From assembly GCF_000719135.1 (NCBI RefSeq), contig NZ_JOEK01000008.1, positions 1 to 64,000 on the forward strand: a stretch of 64,000 bases of DNA, written 5' to 3'. This DNA is from Streptomyces avicenniae. Lineage in GTDB: Bacteria; Actinomycetota; Actinomycetes; Streptomycetales; Streptomycetaceae. Every line of letters begins with the position of its first letter. The stretch's first letter is position 1. Of the stretch, positions 33,830 through 43,844 are shown one piece after another. Both the position numbers and the translations under genes were made by a program. The notes below the pieces were generated by a model. It did no database searches and was not told the DNA's origin. It worked only from the letters and a program-made list of their open reading frames with translations.

Positions 33830-35359
33830 TCAGGCGGGGGGCGTGCGGTGGTGGACGCCGAGGGCGTCCAGCCGGGCGCCGTGGCGCACGAGCCGGGCGT
33901 CGAACGAGCGGGGGCCGCGCTCGTGGACGGCTCCCGGCGCGCGCCACGCCACCTCGGCCAGCGCGGCGAGCCGGGGGAAGGCGAGGTACTCGACGTGGGC
34001 GGGGGTCGGCATGAGTTCGGTCCACAGCTGCGCCTGGGCGCCGAGGACGGCAGACGCGTCCGCGCCGTACTCGGCGGCGGGCGCCGGGTCCCAGCCGATG
34101 ACGTCCTGGAGGGTGACGGCGCCGGGGTGGCCGAGGGCGTCCGGGTCGTCGGTGGGGGCGTAGTCCAGGTAGGTGTGGCGGATGGGGGTGGCGACGACGC
34201 GGTGGCCGCGCGCGACGGCGGCGCGGGCGTGGCCCGTGGTGCGCCAGGGCATGGTCATCACCTCGGGCGGCAGGGCGCCCTCCTCGGCCTCGTCCCAGGT
34301 GACGGGGGTGCGGCCGTGGGCGATGAGGAAGTCGGCGATCTGCCGCAGGAACCAGCCGCGCAGCGCCGCCGCGTCCGGCAGGCCCAGTTCGCGGGCGCGG
34401 CGCCTGGCCTGCTCGCCGGTCTCCCAGTCGGTGGCGGGGCACTCGTCGCCGCCGATGTGGACGTGGCGGGACGGGAAGACGTCCATGACCTCGGTGAGGA
34501 CGTCGCGGCAGAAGGCGAGGGCCTCGTCGTGGACGCCGAGGACGGTGTCGCACACGCCCCAGTCGGTCCAGATCGGCAGCTCGCGGCCGGGGTCGTTGCC
34601 GAGGTGGGGGTAGGCGGCGAGGGCGGCGCGGGCGTGGCCGGGCATCTCGATCTCGGGGACGACGGTGACGCCGCGGGCGGCGGCGTGGGCGACGAGGCCG
34701 GTCAGTTCGGCGCGGGTGTACGAGCCGCCGTGCGGGCGTTCGTCCCACAGGCCGCCGGTGCGGCGGCCGAGGCGGGAGCGGGGCCGCCAGGCGCCGGTGG
34801 CGGTGAGCGCCGGCCAGCCGGGGACGGGCATGCGCCAGCCCTGGTCGTCGGTCAGGTGGAGGTGGAGGACGTTCAGCTTGTGCAGGGCGAGGAGATCGAC
34901 GAAGCGGTGCAGGAAGGCGATCGGCATGAAGTGGCGTGCGACGTCGAGCATGGCGCCGCGCCAGGGGAAGCGGGGGCGGTCGGTTATCTCGACGCAGGGC
35001 AGTTCCCAGGGGACGCCGCGGACGGGGGTGGCCGAGAGGGCGGGGGGCGGGAGGAGCTGGCGGAGGGTCTGGACGCCGTGGCGCAGCCCGTCGGGCGTGG
35101 CGGCGCGCAGCAGGACGGCCTGCCTGCTGATGGTCACGCCGTAGCCCTCGGGGCCGAGGCCGCTGAGGGCGGGGTCGAGGGTGAGGGTGATCCGGCCGTC
35201 GCTCCGTGCGGGCAGGGGCAGTCCTGTGGACGGGGAGACCGTGGAGCGCAGCAGGTCGGCGGCGGCCTCCGCGCCCGGCATGACGCGCAGGGCGGTGTCC
35301 TGGGCGAGGACGAAGTGGCCGGAGCGTTCGTGGAGTCGGCTGGGCAGCGGGACGAGCAC
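33830..35359 (-). CDS. Beta-N-acetylhexosaminidase (GH20)
   Basis: A 509-residue enzyme that removes terminal N-acetylglucosamine from chitobiose-type oligosaccharides. An N-terminal alpha/beta domain (1-120) precedes the GH20 barrel. The catalytic Asp-Glu pair is in HIGGDECPATDWE near 303-306. Substrate-pocket segments such as HLTDDQGWRM and GAQAQLWTELMPT are visible. No signal peptide is present, so it acts on imported sugars in the cytosol. The GTG at 35359 with GGAGG upstream is preferred over a far upstream start at 35596. It is divergent from the importer genes and 73 bases upstream of the GntR gene on the same strand. Confidence 0.92.
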   Translation of the reverse strand: MLVPLPSRLHERSGHFVLAQDTALRVMPGAEAAADLLRSTVSPSTGLPLPARSDGRITLTLDPALSGLGPEGYGVTISRQAVLLRAATPDGLRHGVQTLRQLLPPPALSATPVRGVPWELPCVEITDRPRFPWRGAMLDVARHFMPIAFLHRFVDLLALHKLNVLHLHLTDDQGWRMPVPGWPALTATGAWRPRSRLGRRTGGLWDERPHGGSYTRAELTGLVAHAAARGVTVVPEIEMPGHARAALAAYPHLGNDPGRELPIWTDWGVCDTVLGVHDEALAFCRDVLTEVMDVFPSRHVHIGGDECPATDWETGEQARRRARELGLPDAAALRGWFLRQIADFLIAHGRTPVTWDEAEEGALPPEVMTMPWRTTGHARAAVARGHRVVATPIRHTYLDYAPTDDPDALGHPGAVTLQDVIGWDPAPAAEYGADASAVLGAQAQLWTELMPTPAHVEYLAFPRLAALAEVAWRAPGAVHERGPRSFDARLVRHGARLDALGVHHRTPPA

Positions 35360-35432
35360 GGGGTGCCTCCGGTCCTTCGGCTGGGCCCGGGGCGGTGGCC
35401 GGGCGTGGGGGTCGGGACGACATGACCACCGA

Positions 35433-35442
35433 GCCAATTGGT
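35433..35442. promoter_or_regulatory. GCCAATTGGT box upstream of the GH20 gene
   Basis: A 10-bp element containing the palindrome CCAATTGG, 74 bases upstream of the hexosaminidase start. The identical 10 bases occur at 35668 before the importer. Probable operator of the neighbouring GntR-type regulator. Confidence 0.5.
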
Positions 35443-35667
35443 AAGGGGCGGGTCGGTGTCGGCCATGAACGTGACAGTCCGCGCCCGCCGTCGTCAAGGG
35501 GGCCGCGCCCCGCCCGGCCGCATGATCAACTTCACGGGCCGAAACATGAGTTGAGGTTCCTGTGCGGTAACAGGGCGGGAGGCGTGCCGGGGGCACCGGG
35601 CCGCACCCCGCCCCTTGACGGGCTGAAAAGGTCTATGCCATTTTCGATTCTCATCACCGGGGAGCAG
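35443..35667. other. Divergent gap between GH20 and importer genes
   Basis: The GH20-importer gap is 466 bases (35360-35825). Apart from the two boxes, no gene is seen. The centre (35520-35660) has a lower-GC patch that may hold the importer promoter. Confidence 0.4.
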
Positions 35668-35677
35668 GCCAATTGGT
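35668..35677. promoter_or_regulatory. GCCAATTGGT box upstream of the importer operon
   Basis: An exact copy of the 35433 box, followed by CA so that it contains TTGGTCA. It lies 149 bases before the lipoprotein gene. The pairing of identical boxes at both divergent units argues for common control. Confidence 0.5.
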
Positions 35678-35825
35678 CATCCCAACTGCCTCCATGGTCT
35701 CTCTCGCCTCCCGTGTCACAGCTGTCACGGCCCTGCCGCTCCCGCCTCGTGTGCACCTCTCGTCCCCGTGCACCCCTCGTGTTCCGCGCCACCCGGCCCG
35801 TCCGCTCCCGACCCCGAGGTGAACC

Positions 35826-37091
35826 GTGAAGATCCGTACCCTGGCCTGCCTGACCGCGCTCGCCACCGGCATGGCCCTCAGTGGCTGTTCCGGCGGCTCG
35901 GACGACTCCGGAGGGGACGACGGCGGGCAACGGACGCTCGACGTGTGGCTGATGCGCGACAGCGTGAGCCAGGAGTTCCAGGAGGAGTTCACGACCGCGT
36001 TCGAGGACGCGCACCCGGACATCAGCCTGGAGATCCAGATCCAGCAGTGGAACGGCATCGGCGAGCGCGTCACCGCCGCCCTGGCCAGCGGCGACGCGCC
36101 GGACGTGATCGAGGTCGGCAACACGCAGGTGGCGCAGTACGCGGCCAGCGGCGGCCTGCTCGACCTGAGCGACCGCGTCGCCGCCCTCGGCGGCGAGGAC
36201 TGGCTGCCGGGCCTCGCCGAGCCGGGCGTCTACGAGGGCGCCCAGTACGGCATCCCCTACTACGCGGCCAACCGCGTCGTCATCTACCGCACCGACCTGT
36301 TCGAGGCCGCAGGGATCGACCCCGCCACGCTGACCACGCGCGAGGCGTGGCTGGAGGCGACCGAGGCGCTGAACGGGCCGGAGGGGCAGCAGGGCATCTA
36401 CCTGCCGGGCCAGAACTGGTACGTCCTGTCCGGCTTCATCTGGGACGAGGGCGGCGACCTCGCCGTCGAGCAGGACGGCGCCTGGGAGGGCACGCTCGAC
36501 ACGCCGGAGGCGCTGGCCGGGATGGACTTCTACCGGCAGCTCCAGGCGCACGGCGACGGGCCGCGCGACTCGGACGAGGCGGAGCCGCCGCAGGTCGAGG
36601 TGTTCGCCTCCCAGGAGGTCGCGCAGATCATCGCGGTGCCGGGCGGCGCGGGACTCGCCGTGGAGCGCAACCCCGAACTGGAGGGCAGGCTCGGCTTCTT
36701 CCCGGTCCCCGGCGTCACGGCGGACACGCCGGGCTCCGTCTTCACCGGCGGCTCCGACCTCGTCATCCCGGCCGCCGCCGCGAACCAGGAGGACGCGCAC
36801 ACCTTCATCGAGGAGCTGACGGGCGAGGAGTGGCAGACCCGCCTGGCCGAGGCGATGAGCTACGTCCCCAACAAGACGACGCTCGCCGCCGCCGCGGCGG
36901 ACGACCCGGGCACCGCCGCCATGGCCGCCGGGGCGGCGAACGGGCGGGCCACGCCCAACACGCCCGCGTGGGCGGCCGTGGAGGCGGAGAACCCCATCAA
37001 GGACTACATGACGGCCGTCCTCACCGGACGTGACCCCGAGGAGGCGGCGCGCGAGGCGTCCGAGGTCATCACCCGGGCACTCAACCCCTGA
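35826..37091 (+). CDS. Sugar ABC transporter substrate-binding lipoprotein
   Basis: A 421-residue extracellular lipoprotein of the carbohydrate (CUT1) binding family. The signal peptide ends with the lipobox LSGC at about 18-21, followed by a Ser/Gly/Asp linker. The mature part has LDVWLMRDSVSQEFQEEF, APDVIEVGNTQVAQYAASGG and the closing VPNKTTLAAA. Next to a hexosaminidase and a DasR-like regulator, it most likely binds GlcNAc or chito-oligosaccharides, by analogy with NgcE and DasA. A GTG start follows GAGGTG. First gene of a three-gene operon. Confidence 0.88.
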   Translation: MKIRTLACLTALATGMALSGCSGGSDDSGGDDGGQRTLDVWLMRDSVSQEFQEEFTTAFEDAHPDISLEIQIQQWNGIGERVTAALASGDAPDVIEVGNTQVAQYAASGGLLDLSDRVAALGGEDWLPGLAEPGVYEGAQYGIPYYAANRVVIYRTDLFEAAGIDPATLTTREAWLEATEALNGPEGQQGIYLPGQNWYVLSGFIWDEGGDLAVEQDGAWEGTLDTPEALAGMDFYRQLQAHGDGPRDSDEAEPPQVEVFASQEVAQIIAVPGGAGLAVERNPELEGRLGFFPVPGVTADTPGSVFTGGSDLVIPAAAANQEDAHTFIEELTGEEWQTRLAEAMSYVPNKTTLAAAAADDPGTAAMAAGAANGRATPNTPAWAAVEAENPIKDYMTAVLTGRDPEEAAREASEVITRALNP

Positions 37092-37123
37092 CCGCGCACC
37101 GGAGGAAACGGGAGGACCCCGCC

Positions 37124-38122
37124 ATGCCGGTCACCGGCCCGCGCACCGCCCCCACACCCGCGCCCGCCCCCGTCCCCGCCGCCCGTCCCGCCCCGCCCTC
37201 GGAGGGCGGGGCGGGGCGGGGCCCCCGCCGCCGGGACGGCTCGGGATGGTGGCCCTACCTGCTGATCGCGCCCACCGTCGCGGGCGCCGCGTTCCTGCTG
37301 CTCTACCCGCTGCTGCGCGGACTCGTCATCTCCACACAGGAGTTCGGGCTGCGCGAACTCATCAACGGCGACGCCGAGTTCGTCGGCCTGGACAACTACC
37401 GCACACTGCTGGAGGACCCGCGCTTCTGGGAAGTGGTACGCCGCACCTTCCTGTTCATGGCGGTGAACGTCGTCCTCATCGTCGTGCTGGCGACGCTCGT
37501 GGCACTGCTCATCTCGCGGCTCGGCCGCTTCGGGCGCACCGCCGTGCTCAGCGGTCTCGTCCTCGCCTGGGGCATGCCGGTGATCGCGGCGACGACGGTG
37601 TTCCAGTGGCTGTTCCACTCGGAGTACGGGGTCGTCAACTGGGGCCTGACGCGGCTCGGGTTCGAGTCGTTCGACCGGTACGTGTGGCTGGCGAACGGCC
37701 CGGCGGCGTTCGCGATCCTCGTGGTGCTGGTGGTGTGGCAGTCGGTGCCGTTCGCGGCGGTCACGCTCTACGCGGCGCTGACGACCGTGCCGCGCGAGCT
37801 GAACGAGGCGGCGCGACTCGACGGCGCGAGCGGGTTCCAGGCGTTCCGCTCGGTGACGTTCCCCATGCTGCGGCCGGTGTTCATGCTGGTGATCTGCCTT
37901 GAGGTGATCTGGACGTTCCGTGCGTTCGTGCAGATCTGGGTGCTGACCCAGGGCGGCCCGGGGGACGCGACGACCATCCTGCCCGTCTACGCCGTGCAGA
38001 CCGCGCTCGCCGCCCAGCGCTACGACCTGGGCACGGCGGCGTCCGTCATCACCGTCACCCTCATGTCCGGCGTGCTCGTCGTCTACTTCCGCCAGCTCTA
38101 CAAGCAGGAGGCCGAGCAGTGA
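37124..38122 (+). CDS. Sugar ABC transporter permease (MalF type)
   Basis: A 332-residue inner membrane protein with six predicted helices after a Pro/Ala-rich cytoplasmic tail of about 40 residues. The EAA loop that contacts the ATPase reads ELNEAARLDGASGFQAF. It overlaps the second permease by 4 bases (GTGA). No ATPase gene is nearby, so a shared MsiK-type ATPase is expected, as for streptomycete sugar importers in general. Confidence 0.9.
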   Translation: MPVTGPRTAPTPAPAPVPAARPAPPSEGGAGRGPRRRDGSGWWPYLLIAPTVAGAAFLLLYPLLRGLVISTQEFGLRELINGDAEFVGLDNYRTLLEDPRFWEVVRRTFLFMAVNVVLIVVLATLVALLISRLGRFGRTAVLSGLVLAWGMPVIAATTVFQWLFHSEYGVVNWGLTRLGFESFDRYVWLANGPAAFAILVVLVVWQSVPFAAVTLYAALTTVPRELNEAARLDGASGFQAFRSVTFPMLRPVFMLVICLEVIWTFRAFVQIWVLTQGGPGDATTILPVYAVQTALAAQRYDLGTAASVITVTLMSGVLVVYFRQLYKQEAEQ

Positions 38123-38973
38123 CCACCGCACTCGCGCGCCCGGTCCGGCGGCGCCGCCGTCACCCGCTGCGCAGCACGGCCGCCGCCGTCGTCTTCGTGT
38201 TCTGCGTCTTCCCCGTGTACTGGATGATCTCCACGTCCTTCAAGCCCACGGGCGACATCCAGACCGACAACCCGCGCCTGGTGCCGACGAGTTGGACGCT
38301 GGAGCACTTCCGCACGGCGGTGGAGGCCGACGGCTTCTGGCTGTTCTGGCGCAACAGCCTGCTGGTGACGGTGAGCGCGGTGCTGCTCGCGCTGGTGGTG
38401 GCGCTCGCCGCGTCGTTCGCCGTGGCGCGGATGCGGTGGCGGGGGCGGCGCGGCTTCCTGCTCATGGTCTTCTGCGCGCAGATGGCGCCCTGGGAGTCGC
38501 TGATCATCCCGATCTACCTGATGTCGCGGGACGCCGGGATGCTGGACCGGCTGCCGACGCTGACCCTGATCTACTTCATGATCACGCTGCCGTTCACCAT
38601 CGTCGTGCTGCGGAGCTTCCTGGCGACGCTCCCGGCCGAGCTGGAGGAGGCGGCGCAGGTGGACGGCTGCACCCGGCCGCAGGCGTTCCGCCGGGTCGTC
38701 TTCCCGCTGCTGGCGCCCGGGCTCATGGCGACCTCGCTGTTCGGCTTCATCACGGCGTGGAACGAGTTCGCGTACGCCAACTTCCTGATCATCAACGACC
38801 AGGACAGCCGGACGCTGCCGGTGTGGCTCACGTCGTTCCAGAACACGTTCGGCACCGACTGGGGGGCGACGATGGCGGCCTCGACGCTGTTCGCCCTGCC
38901 CGCGCTGCTGGTGTTCCTGCTGATGCAGCGGCAGGTGACGTCCGGGTTCGCCTCCGGCTCGGTCAAGGGCTGA
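38119..38973 (+). CDS. Sugar ABC transporter permease (MalG type)
   Basis: A 284-residue membrane protein with six helices and the EAA loop ELEEAAQVDGCTRPQAF. The GTG start overlaps the stop of the first permease. It completes the importer whose binding protein is at 35826. The intergenic gap to the MarR gene (54 bases) carries a palindrome rather than a clear terminator. Confidence 0.9.
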   Translation: MTTALARPVRRRRRHPLRSTAAAVVFVFCVFPVYWMISTSFKPTGDIQTDNPRLVPTSWTLEHFRTAVEADGFWLFWRNSLLVTVSAVLLALVVALAASFAVARMRWRGRRGFLLMVFCAQMAPWESLIIPIYLMSRDAGMLDRLPTLTLIYFMITLPFTIVVLRSFLATLPAELEEAAQVDGCTRPQAFRRVVFPLLAPGLMATSLFGFITAWNEFAYANFLIINDQDSRTLPVWLTSFQNTFGTDWGATMAASTLFALPALLVFLLMQRQVTSGFASGSVKG

Positions 38974-38999
38974 CGGCCGCCGCGCCCCGCCCGTCGTTC

Positions 39000-39015
39000 A
39001 CTTGACGCTTCAAGT
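39000..39015. promoter_or_regulatory. MarR-type operator before the 39028 gene
   Basis: A perfect inverted repeat ACTTGA-CGCT-TCAAGT (39000-39015) ends 12 bases before the MarR start. It overlaps the position expected for the promoter, so self-repression is likely. Confidence 0.65.
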
Positions 39016-39027
39016 TACGGTAGGGGC

Positions 39028-39587
39028 ATGGACGAGCGGGACATCCGGTGGCTGGACGACGACGAGCGGAGCGCGTGGCTCGCACTCGTCAGCACCGTCG
39101 TACGGCTCCCCGCCGCGCTGGACGCCCAGCTGCGGCGGGACGCCGGGATCAGTCACTTCGAGTACCAGGTCATGGCCGGGCTCTCCACGGCCCCGGGACG
39201 CACCCAGCGCATGAGCGACCTGGCTCGCTGCTCGGACGGCTCGCTCTCCCGGCTGTCGCACACCGTGCGGCGCCTTGAGGAGCGCGGCTGGGTCCGGCGC
39301 AGGGCCGATCCGGACGACGGGCGCTGCACGCTGGCCGTGCTGACCGACGACGGGTGGGAGAAGGTCGCGGCGACCGCGCCCGGGCATGTCGCGGAGGTCC
39401 GCCGTCTGGTGCTCGACCCGCTGACCACGGCGCAGCTCGGGCAGTTGCGCGAGATCGGGCGCCGCGTCAACGAGGCGATCGGTCCCGACCCGGCGCTGCC
39501 GCCCGTCCCCCGGGACGCGTCACCCCCGACGCCCCCGTCACCTCCGACAACTCCAGGACTCCCGCACCGAGGAACAGAGGCACCGTC

Positions 39588-39591
<4 letters not shown>
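39028..39591 (+). CDS. MarR-family transcriptional regulator
   Basis: A 187-residue winged-helix regulator. The DNA-binding part is at about 45-110 (RMSDLARCSDGSLSRLSHTV, then RRLEERGWVRRRADPDDGR). The C-terminal 35 residues are Pro-rich and unlike typical MarR ends. It overlaps the NmrA-like gene by ATGA, and a perfect palindrome precedes it. It probably senses a phenolic or oxidant and controls the following oxidoreductase and dioxygenase genes; that is inferred from context. Confidence 0.85.
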
Positions 39592-40448
<857 letters not shown>

Positions 40449-40473
40449 CCGGCCGCACGGCCAGGAGCACCGC

Positions 40474-41355
40474 ATGACCGACCTCACGCGTCCCGCCGTA
40501 CCCGCCGGGGCCTACGACGCCTTCCTCCCGGGCGCCCTGCCCCGCGCCCGCGCCCGCCGGGCGTGGACACCGGCGGACGGCCCGCTCCCCGCCCTCTACC
40601 TGAGCCACGGCGCTCCCCCGCTGTTCGACGACGGCCCCTGGATCGACGCCCTCTTCGCGTGGGCGCAGTCGCTGCCGAGGCCGCGGGCCGTCCTCGTCGT
40701 CTCGGCGCACTGGGAGACCGCGCCGCCGACCCTGTCCGCCCCCGCGGCGGGCACCCCGCTCGTGTACGACTTCGGCGGCTTCCACCCGCGCTACCACCGG
40801 ATGCGCTACGCCACGCCGGACGCCACCGCCCTGGCCCGGCGCGTGGCCACCGCGCTGCCCGGCACGGAGCGGGTGCACCAGCACCCCACCCGCGGCCTCG
40901 ACCACGGGGCGTGGGTGCCGCTGATGGCGATGTATCCCCTTGCCGACATACCCGTCCTCCAGCTGTCCCTGCCCACGCACGACCCGGCCGGGCTGCTCGC
41001 CCTGGGACGGCGGCTCGCCCCGCTGCGCGCCGAGGGGGTCCTCGTCGTCGGCTCGGGCTTCATGGTCCACGGGCTGCCCTTCCTGACCCGCGAGATGATC
41101 ACCGGCCGGGCCGTGCCCGGCTGGTCGGCCGACTTCGACGCCTGGGCCGCCGACGCCGTGGAGCGCGGCGACCTGGACGAGCTGTCGGCCTGGACGGAAC
41201 GCGCCCCCGGCATGCCCTACGCCCACCCGACGCCCGACCACTTCCTGCCCCTGTTCGTCACGCTGGGCGCGGCCGAGGACGGCGCGCGGCCCGCCCGTAC
41301 CGTCATCGACGGCCACATGATGGGCCTGTCCCGGCGCTCGTTCGAGGCGGGCTGA
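40474..41355 (+). CDS. Class III extradiol ring-cleavage dioxygenase (DODA/YgiD family)
   Basis: A 293-residue LigB-fold protein. Metal-binding histidines are visible in [17 protein letters not shown] and DHGAWVPL, together with the conserved LSLPTHDP and VGSGFMVHG. Family members cleave catechols such as 4,5-DOPA using non-heme iron or zinc. The position after a MarR regulator and a quinone-reductase-like gene, with AGGAGC ahead of the start, suggests a small aromatic-response operon. Confidence 0.85.
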   Translation: MTDLTRPAVPAGAYDAFLPGALPRARARRAWTPADGPLPALYLSHGAPPLFDDGPWIDALFAWAQSLPRPRAVLVVSAHWETAPPTLSAPAAGTPLVYDFGGFHPRYHRMRYATPDATALARRVATALPGTERVHQHPTRGLDHGAWVPLMAMYPLADIPVLQLSLPTHDPAGLLALGRRLAPLRAEGVLVVGSGFMVHGLPFLTREMITGRAVPGWSADFDAWAADAVERGDLDELSAWTERAPGMPYAHPTPDHFLPLFVTLGAAEDGARPARTVIDGHMMGLSRRSFEAG

Positions 41356-41455
41356 CGGCCCGGGGCCCGCGCGCCGCGGCCGAGCGGCCGAGCAGCGGCC
41401 GTCCGCGTATCCTCCGGAGGGGAAGGCACTGTTCACGGCGGCAGGAGGTCACGGG

Positions 41456-41965
41456 ATGGCTGGGACGACGGAACGCGCGGTGCTGGCGGGCGGCTGTTTC
41501 TGGGGCATGCAGGACCTGATCAGGCGCTTCCCCGGCGTCGTCTCGACCCGCGTCGGCTACTCGGGCGGCGACGTGCCGAACGCCACCTACCGCAACCACG
41601 GGACGCACGCGGAGTCGCTGGAGATCGTCTTCGACCCGGAGAAGACCTCGTTCCGCGAGCTGCTGGAGTTCTTCTTCCAGATCCACGACCCGTCCACGCA
41701 GAACCGGCAGGGCAACGACGTGGGGCTCAGCTACCGGTCGGCGATCTTCTACACGAGCGACGAGCAGAAGCGCGTGGCAGAGGACACCATCGCGGACGTG
41801 GACGCGTCGGGGCTGTGGCCGGGGCCGGTGGTCACCGAGGTGGCGCCGGTCGGGGACTTCTGGGAGGCCGAGCCGGAGCACCAGGACTACCTGGAGCGCT
41901 ACCCGAACGGCTACACGTGCCACTTCGTGCGCCCCGGCTGGAAGCTGCCGCACCGCGAGAAGTGA
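41456..41965 (+). CDS. msrA: Peptide methionine-S-sulfoxide reductase MsrA
   Basis: Repairs oxidised methionine (S-sulfoxide) in proteins. The 169-residue protein has the catalytic GCFWG at about 12-16, followed by [20 protein letters not shown] and [16 protein letters not shown] resolving Cys is present near the C-terminus (YTCHFVRP). GTCACGGG and an AGGAGG site precede the ATG at 41456. Stands alone. Confidence 0.96.
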   Translation: MAGTTERAVLAGGCFWGMQDLIRRFPGVVSTRVGYSGGDVPNATYRNHGTHAESLEIVFDPEKTSFRELLEFFFQIHDPSTQNRQGNDVGLSYRSAIFYTSDEQKRVAEDTIADVDASGLWPGPVVTEVAPVGDFWEAEPEHQDYLERYPNGYTCHFVRPGWKLPHREK

Positions 41966-42130
41966 GGCGCGCCGCGGCCCGCGTTCACCCGTCCGGGCGC
42001 ACGCGGGCCGCGGCGCGGCGGGGGTTGCGCGTGCAATCTCAAGTCCTCCTCAAAACAGTCCGGTCGGCGTGGACAGCGCCGCGACCCCCGGTCTAGCGTT
42101 CGACGCAGTTCGCGCGTCCCGGAGGTCCTG

Positions 42131-43717
42131 TTGTCGCCTGTCGCTTTCACCCGCGAACTGGTCGCGAGCACGGCGGGCGTCTCGCCGTGGCGGACGCAGG
42201 AGGCGTTCAGCGCCGAGATCTCCCCCGAGGACATGGCCGACACGGCCGTCGTCTACCGCAGGGCCCTCGGGGAGGCCCGCGTCTCCGGGGACGTCGCCGA
42301 GACCGCCTCGCGGCTCGCCGCCGAGGCGGGGACGCTGGACGACAGCGCCATGGCGGACCCCTGGGAGCGCACCGCCGCGACGGACCGCGGCCTCGGCGGC
42401 CGGGGCACGGACATGGAGACGGTCGCGGACTACCTGAACCGTTCCATGGAGGCCGCCGTCTCCGCCGAGGAGCGGGTCCGCGCGCTCGTCGAGGACCGGC
42501 TGAGCCCCCGCGTGCAGGAGCTGGGCGAGACCGCCGCGCGGGAGATGGACGCCTCGTCGTCCCCGTTCCACGGACCGTCCGTCCTGGCCAAGCGCCTGGC
42601 GGAGGCCGTCGTCCTCGCGCGGGAGGCCGACGCGGAGGTCGGGGCCGAGATCGAGGCGTACCGCTCGACGCTCACGCGCTACGGCCAGGAGCTGAACGAG
42701 CACGGCTACGACCTGGCGGGCGGGCCGCTCGGCCTGTGGCGGAGCCCGGAGATGGCGCGCTACGCCGCCGGAGAGCTGGCCGAACTGCTCCGCGGCGAGG
42801 GCCGCCCCGACCCGGCCGACCTCGCCCGCTGGACGGAGACGCTGCGGGCGCTGGCGCGGGACGTCCTCGACGGCAGCCCGGGGAAGCCGCGTGACCTCAG
42901 CGCGGAGGAGAGCCGGTACCTGATGGAGTTCTACGCCGGGCTGGACGCCGACGCGCTGGCGGCGCTCGGGAACCTGGGCACCGACGGTCTCGCACCGGCC
43001 CAGGGCGACACCCAGCGCGCGGCGCTCCAGGGCGTCGCCGACGGCGTGATGCTGCTGCGCAACCTCGACGTCATGGACGTCGGCGTCGAGAACGGGCTGC
43101 TGTTCGGCCGGGCGATCAGCGGTTCCGACCCGTTCGTCACGCCCTGGGGCGGGCCGCTGTTCGCACACGAACCGGGCACCGACGGGTTCAAGGCCGCGCT
43201 GGAGCAGTACAACGGCTTCGGGAACGTGCTGGCGCAGGCGACCGTGCCGACGAGCGACGAGCTGAGCGAGCGCCTGGCCCTGAACGCCGTGGCGGTACAG
43301 GAGCGTTCGACGGAGCAGTACGAGCCGCGCGACTACTTCCTCTTCGAGCTGTCGCCCGACACGTGGACCGAGAACGTCGGCGGCGTCGGGCTGTTGCACG
43401 CGGCGGGGCTCAACGAGGCGTCGGCCGCCGAGCAGTTGGGGCATTCCGATCTCGCCGACCGGCTGCTCCGCCAGCAGTGGGAGGACAGCCGGGGCGCGGC
43501 GGGGTACATCGCGCAGGGCACGCGTGACCCGGGCGGCGGCCTGGAGCCGGACAGCCCGCAGGCGGCGGCGCGGCGCAACGTGCTGGACGCGGCCGGGCGT
43601 CACGCGGAGGAGCTTGCCGGGAAGGGCCCGCAGGACAAGTACGGGCATACGGACCATTACTACCTTCAGGACACGATCGACGGCCTGATCCAGGACGGCG
43701 ACCCGGTGGCGCGCTGA
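42131..43717 (+). CDS. Large orphan protein of unknown function
   Basis: A 528-residue soluble, acidic and highly helical protein without a domain I recognise. It has a central LNEHGYDLAGGPLGLWRSPE, then a WGGPLFAHEPGTDGFKAALE region and a C-terminal HTDHYYLQDTIDGL. No signal peptide or membrane helix is present. The general plan (long helical N-terminus, compact C-terminus) recalls actinobacterial proteins loaded into secretion or polymorphic-toxin pathways, but no toxin or pretoxin motif is seen. The best start is TTG at 42131, with GGAGGT 4 bases upstream; later ATG starts would lose the conserved-looking front. Confidence 0.65.
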   Translation: MSPVAFTRELVASTAGVSPWRTQEAFSAEISPEDMADTAVVYRRALGEARVSGDVAETASRLAAEAGTLDDSAMADPWERTAATDRGLGGRGTDMETVADYLNRSMEAAVSAEERVRALVEDRLSPRVQELGETAAREMDASSSPFHGPSVLAKRLAEAVVLAREADAEVGAEIEAYRSTLTRYGQELNEHGYDLAGGPLGLWRSPEMARYAAGELAELLRGEGRPDPADLARWTETLRALARDVLDGSPGKPRDLSAEESRYLMEFYAGLDADALAALGNLGTDGLAPAQGDTQRAALQGVADGVMLLRNLDVMDVGVENGLLFGRAISGSDPFVTPWGGPLFAHEPGTDGFKAALEQYNGFGNVLAQATVPTSDELSERLALNAVAVQERSTEQYEPRDYFLFELSPDTWTENVGGVGLLHAAGLNEASAAEQLGHSDLADRLLRQQWEDSRGAAGYIAQGTRDPGGGLEPDSPQAAARRNVLDAAGRHAEELAGKGPQDKYGHTDHYYLQDTIDGLIQDGDPVAR

Positions 43718-43844
43718 GCCGACCGCCTCGCCACGGCGGCGGCGGCCGACGCGTACACCGGCGCGCGTCCGGGAGTTCACCTTTACCGCGTACCCTCGCG
43801 CCGGTGCCGAGGAGCACCGCAGCCGTGCCGCCCGGGAGCGAGTC

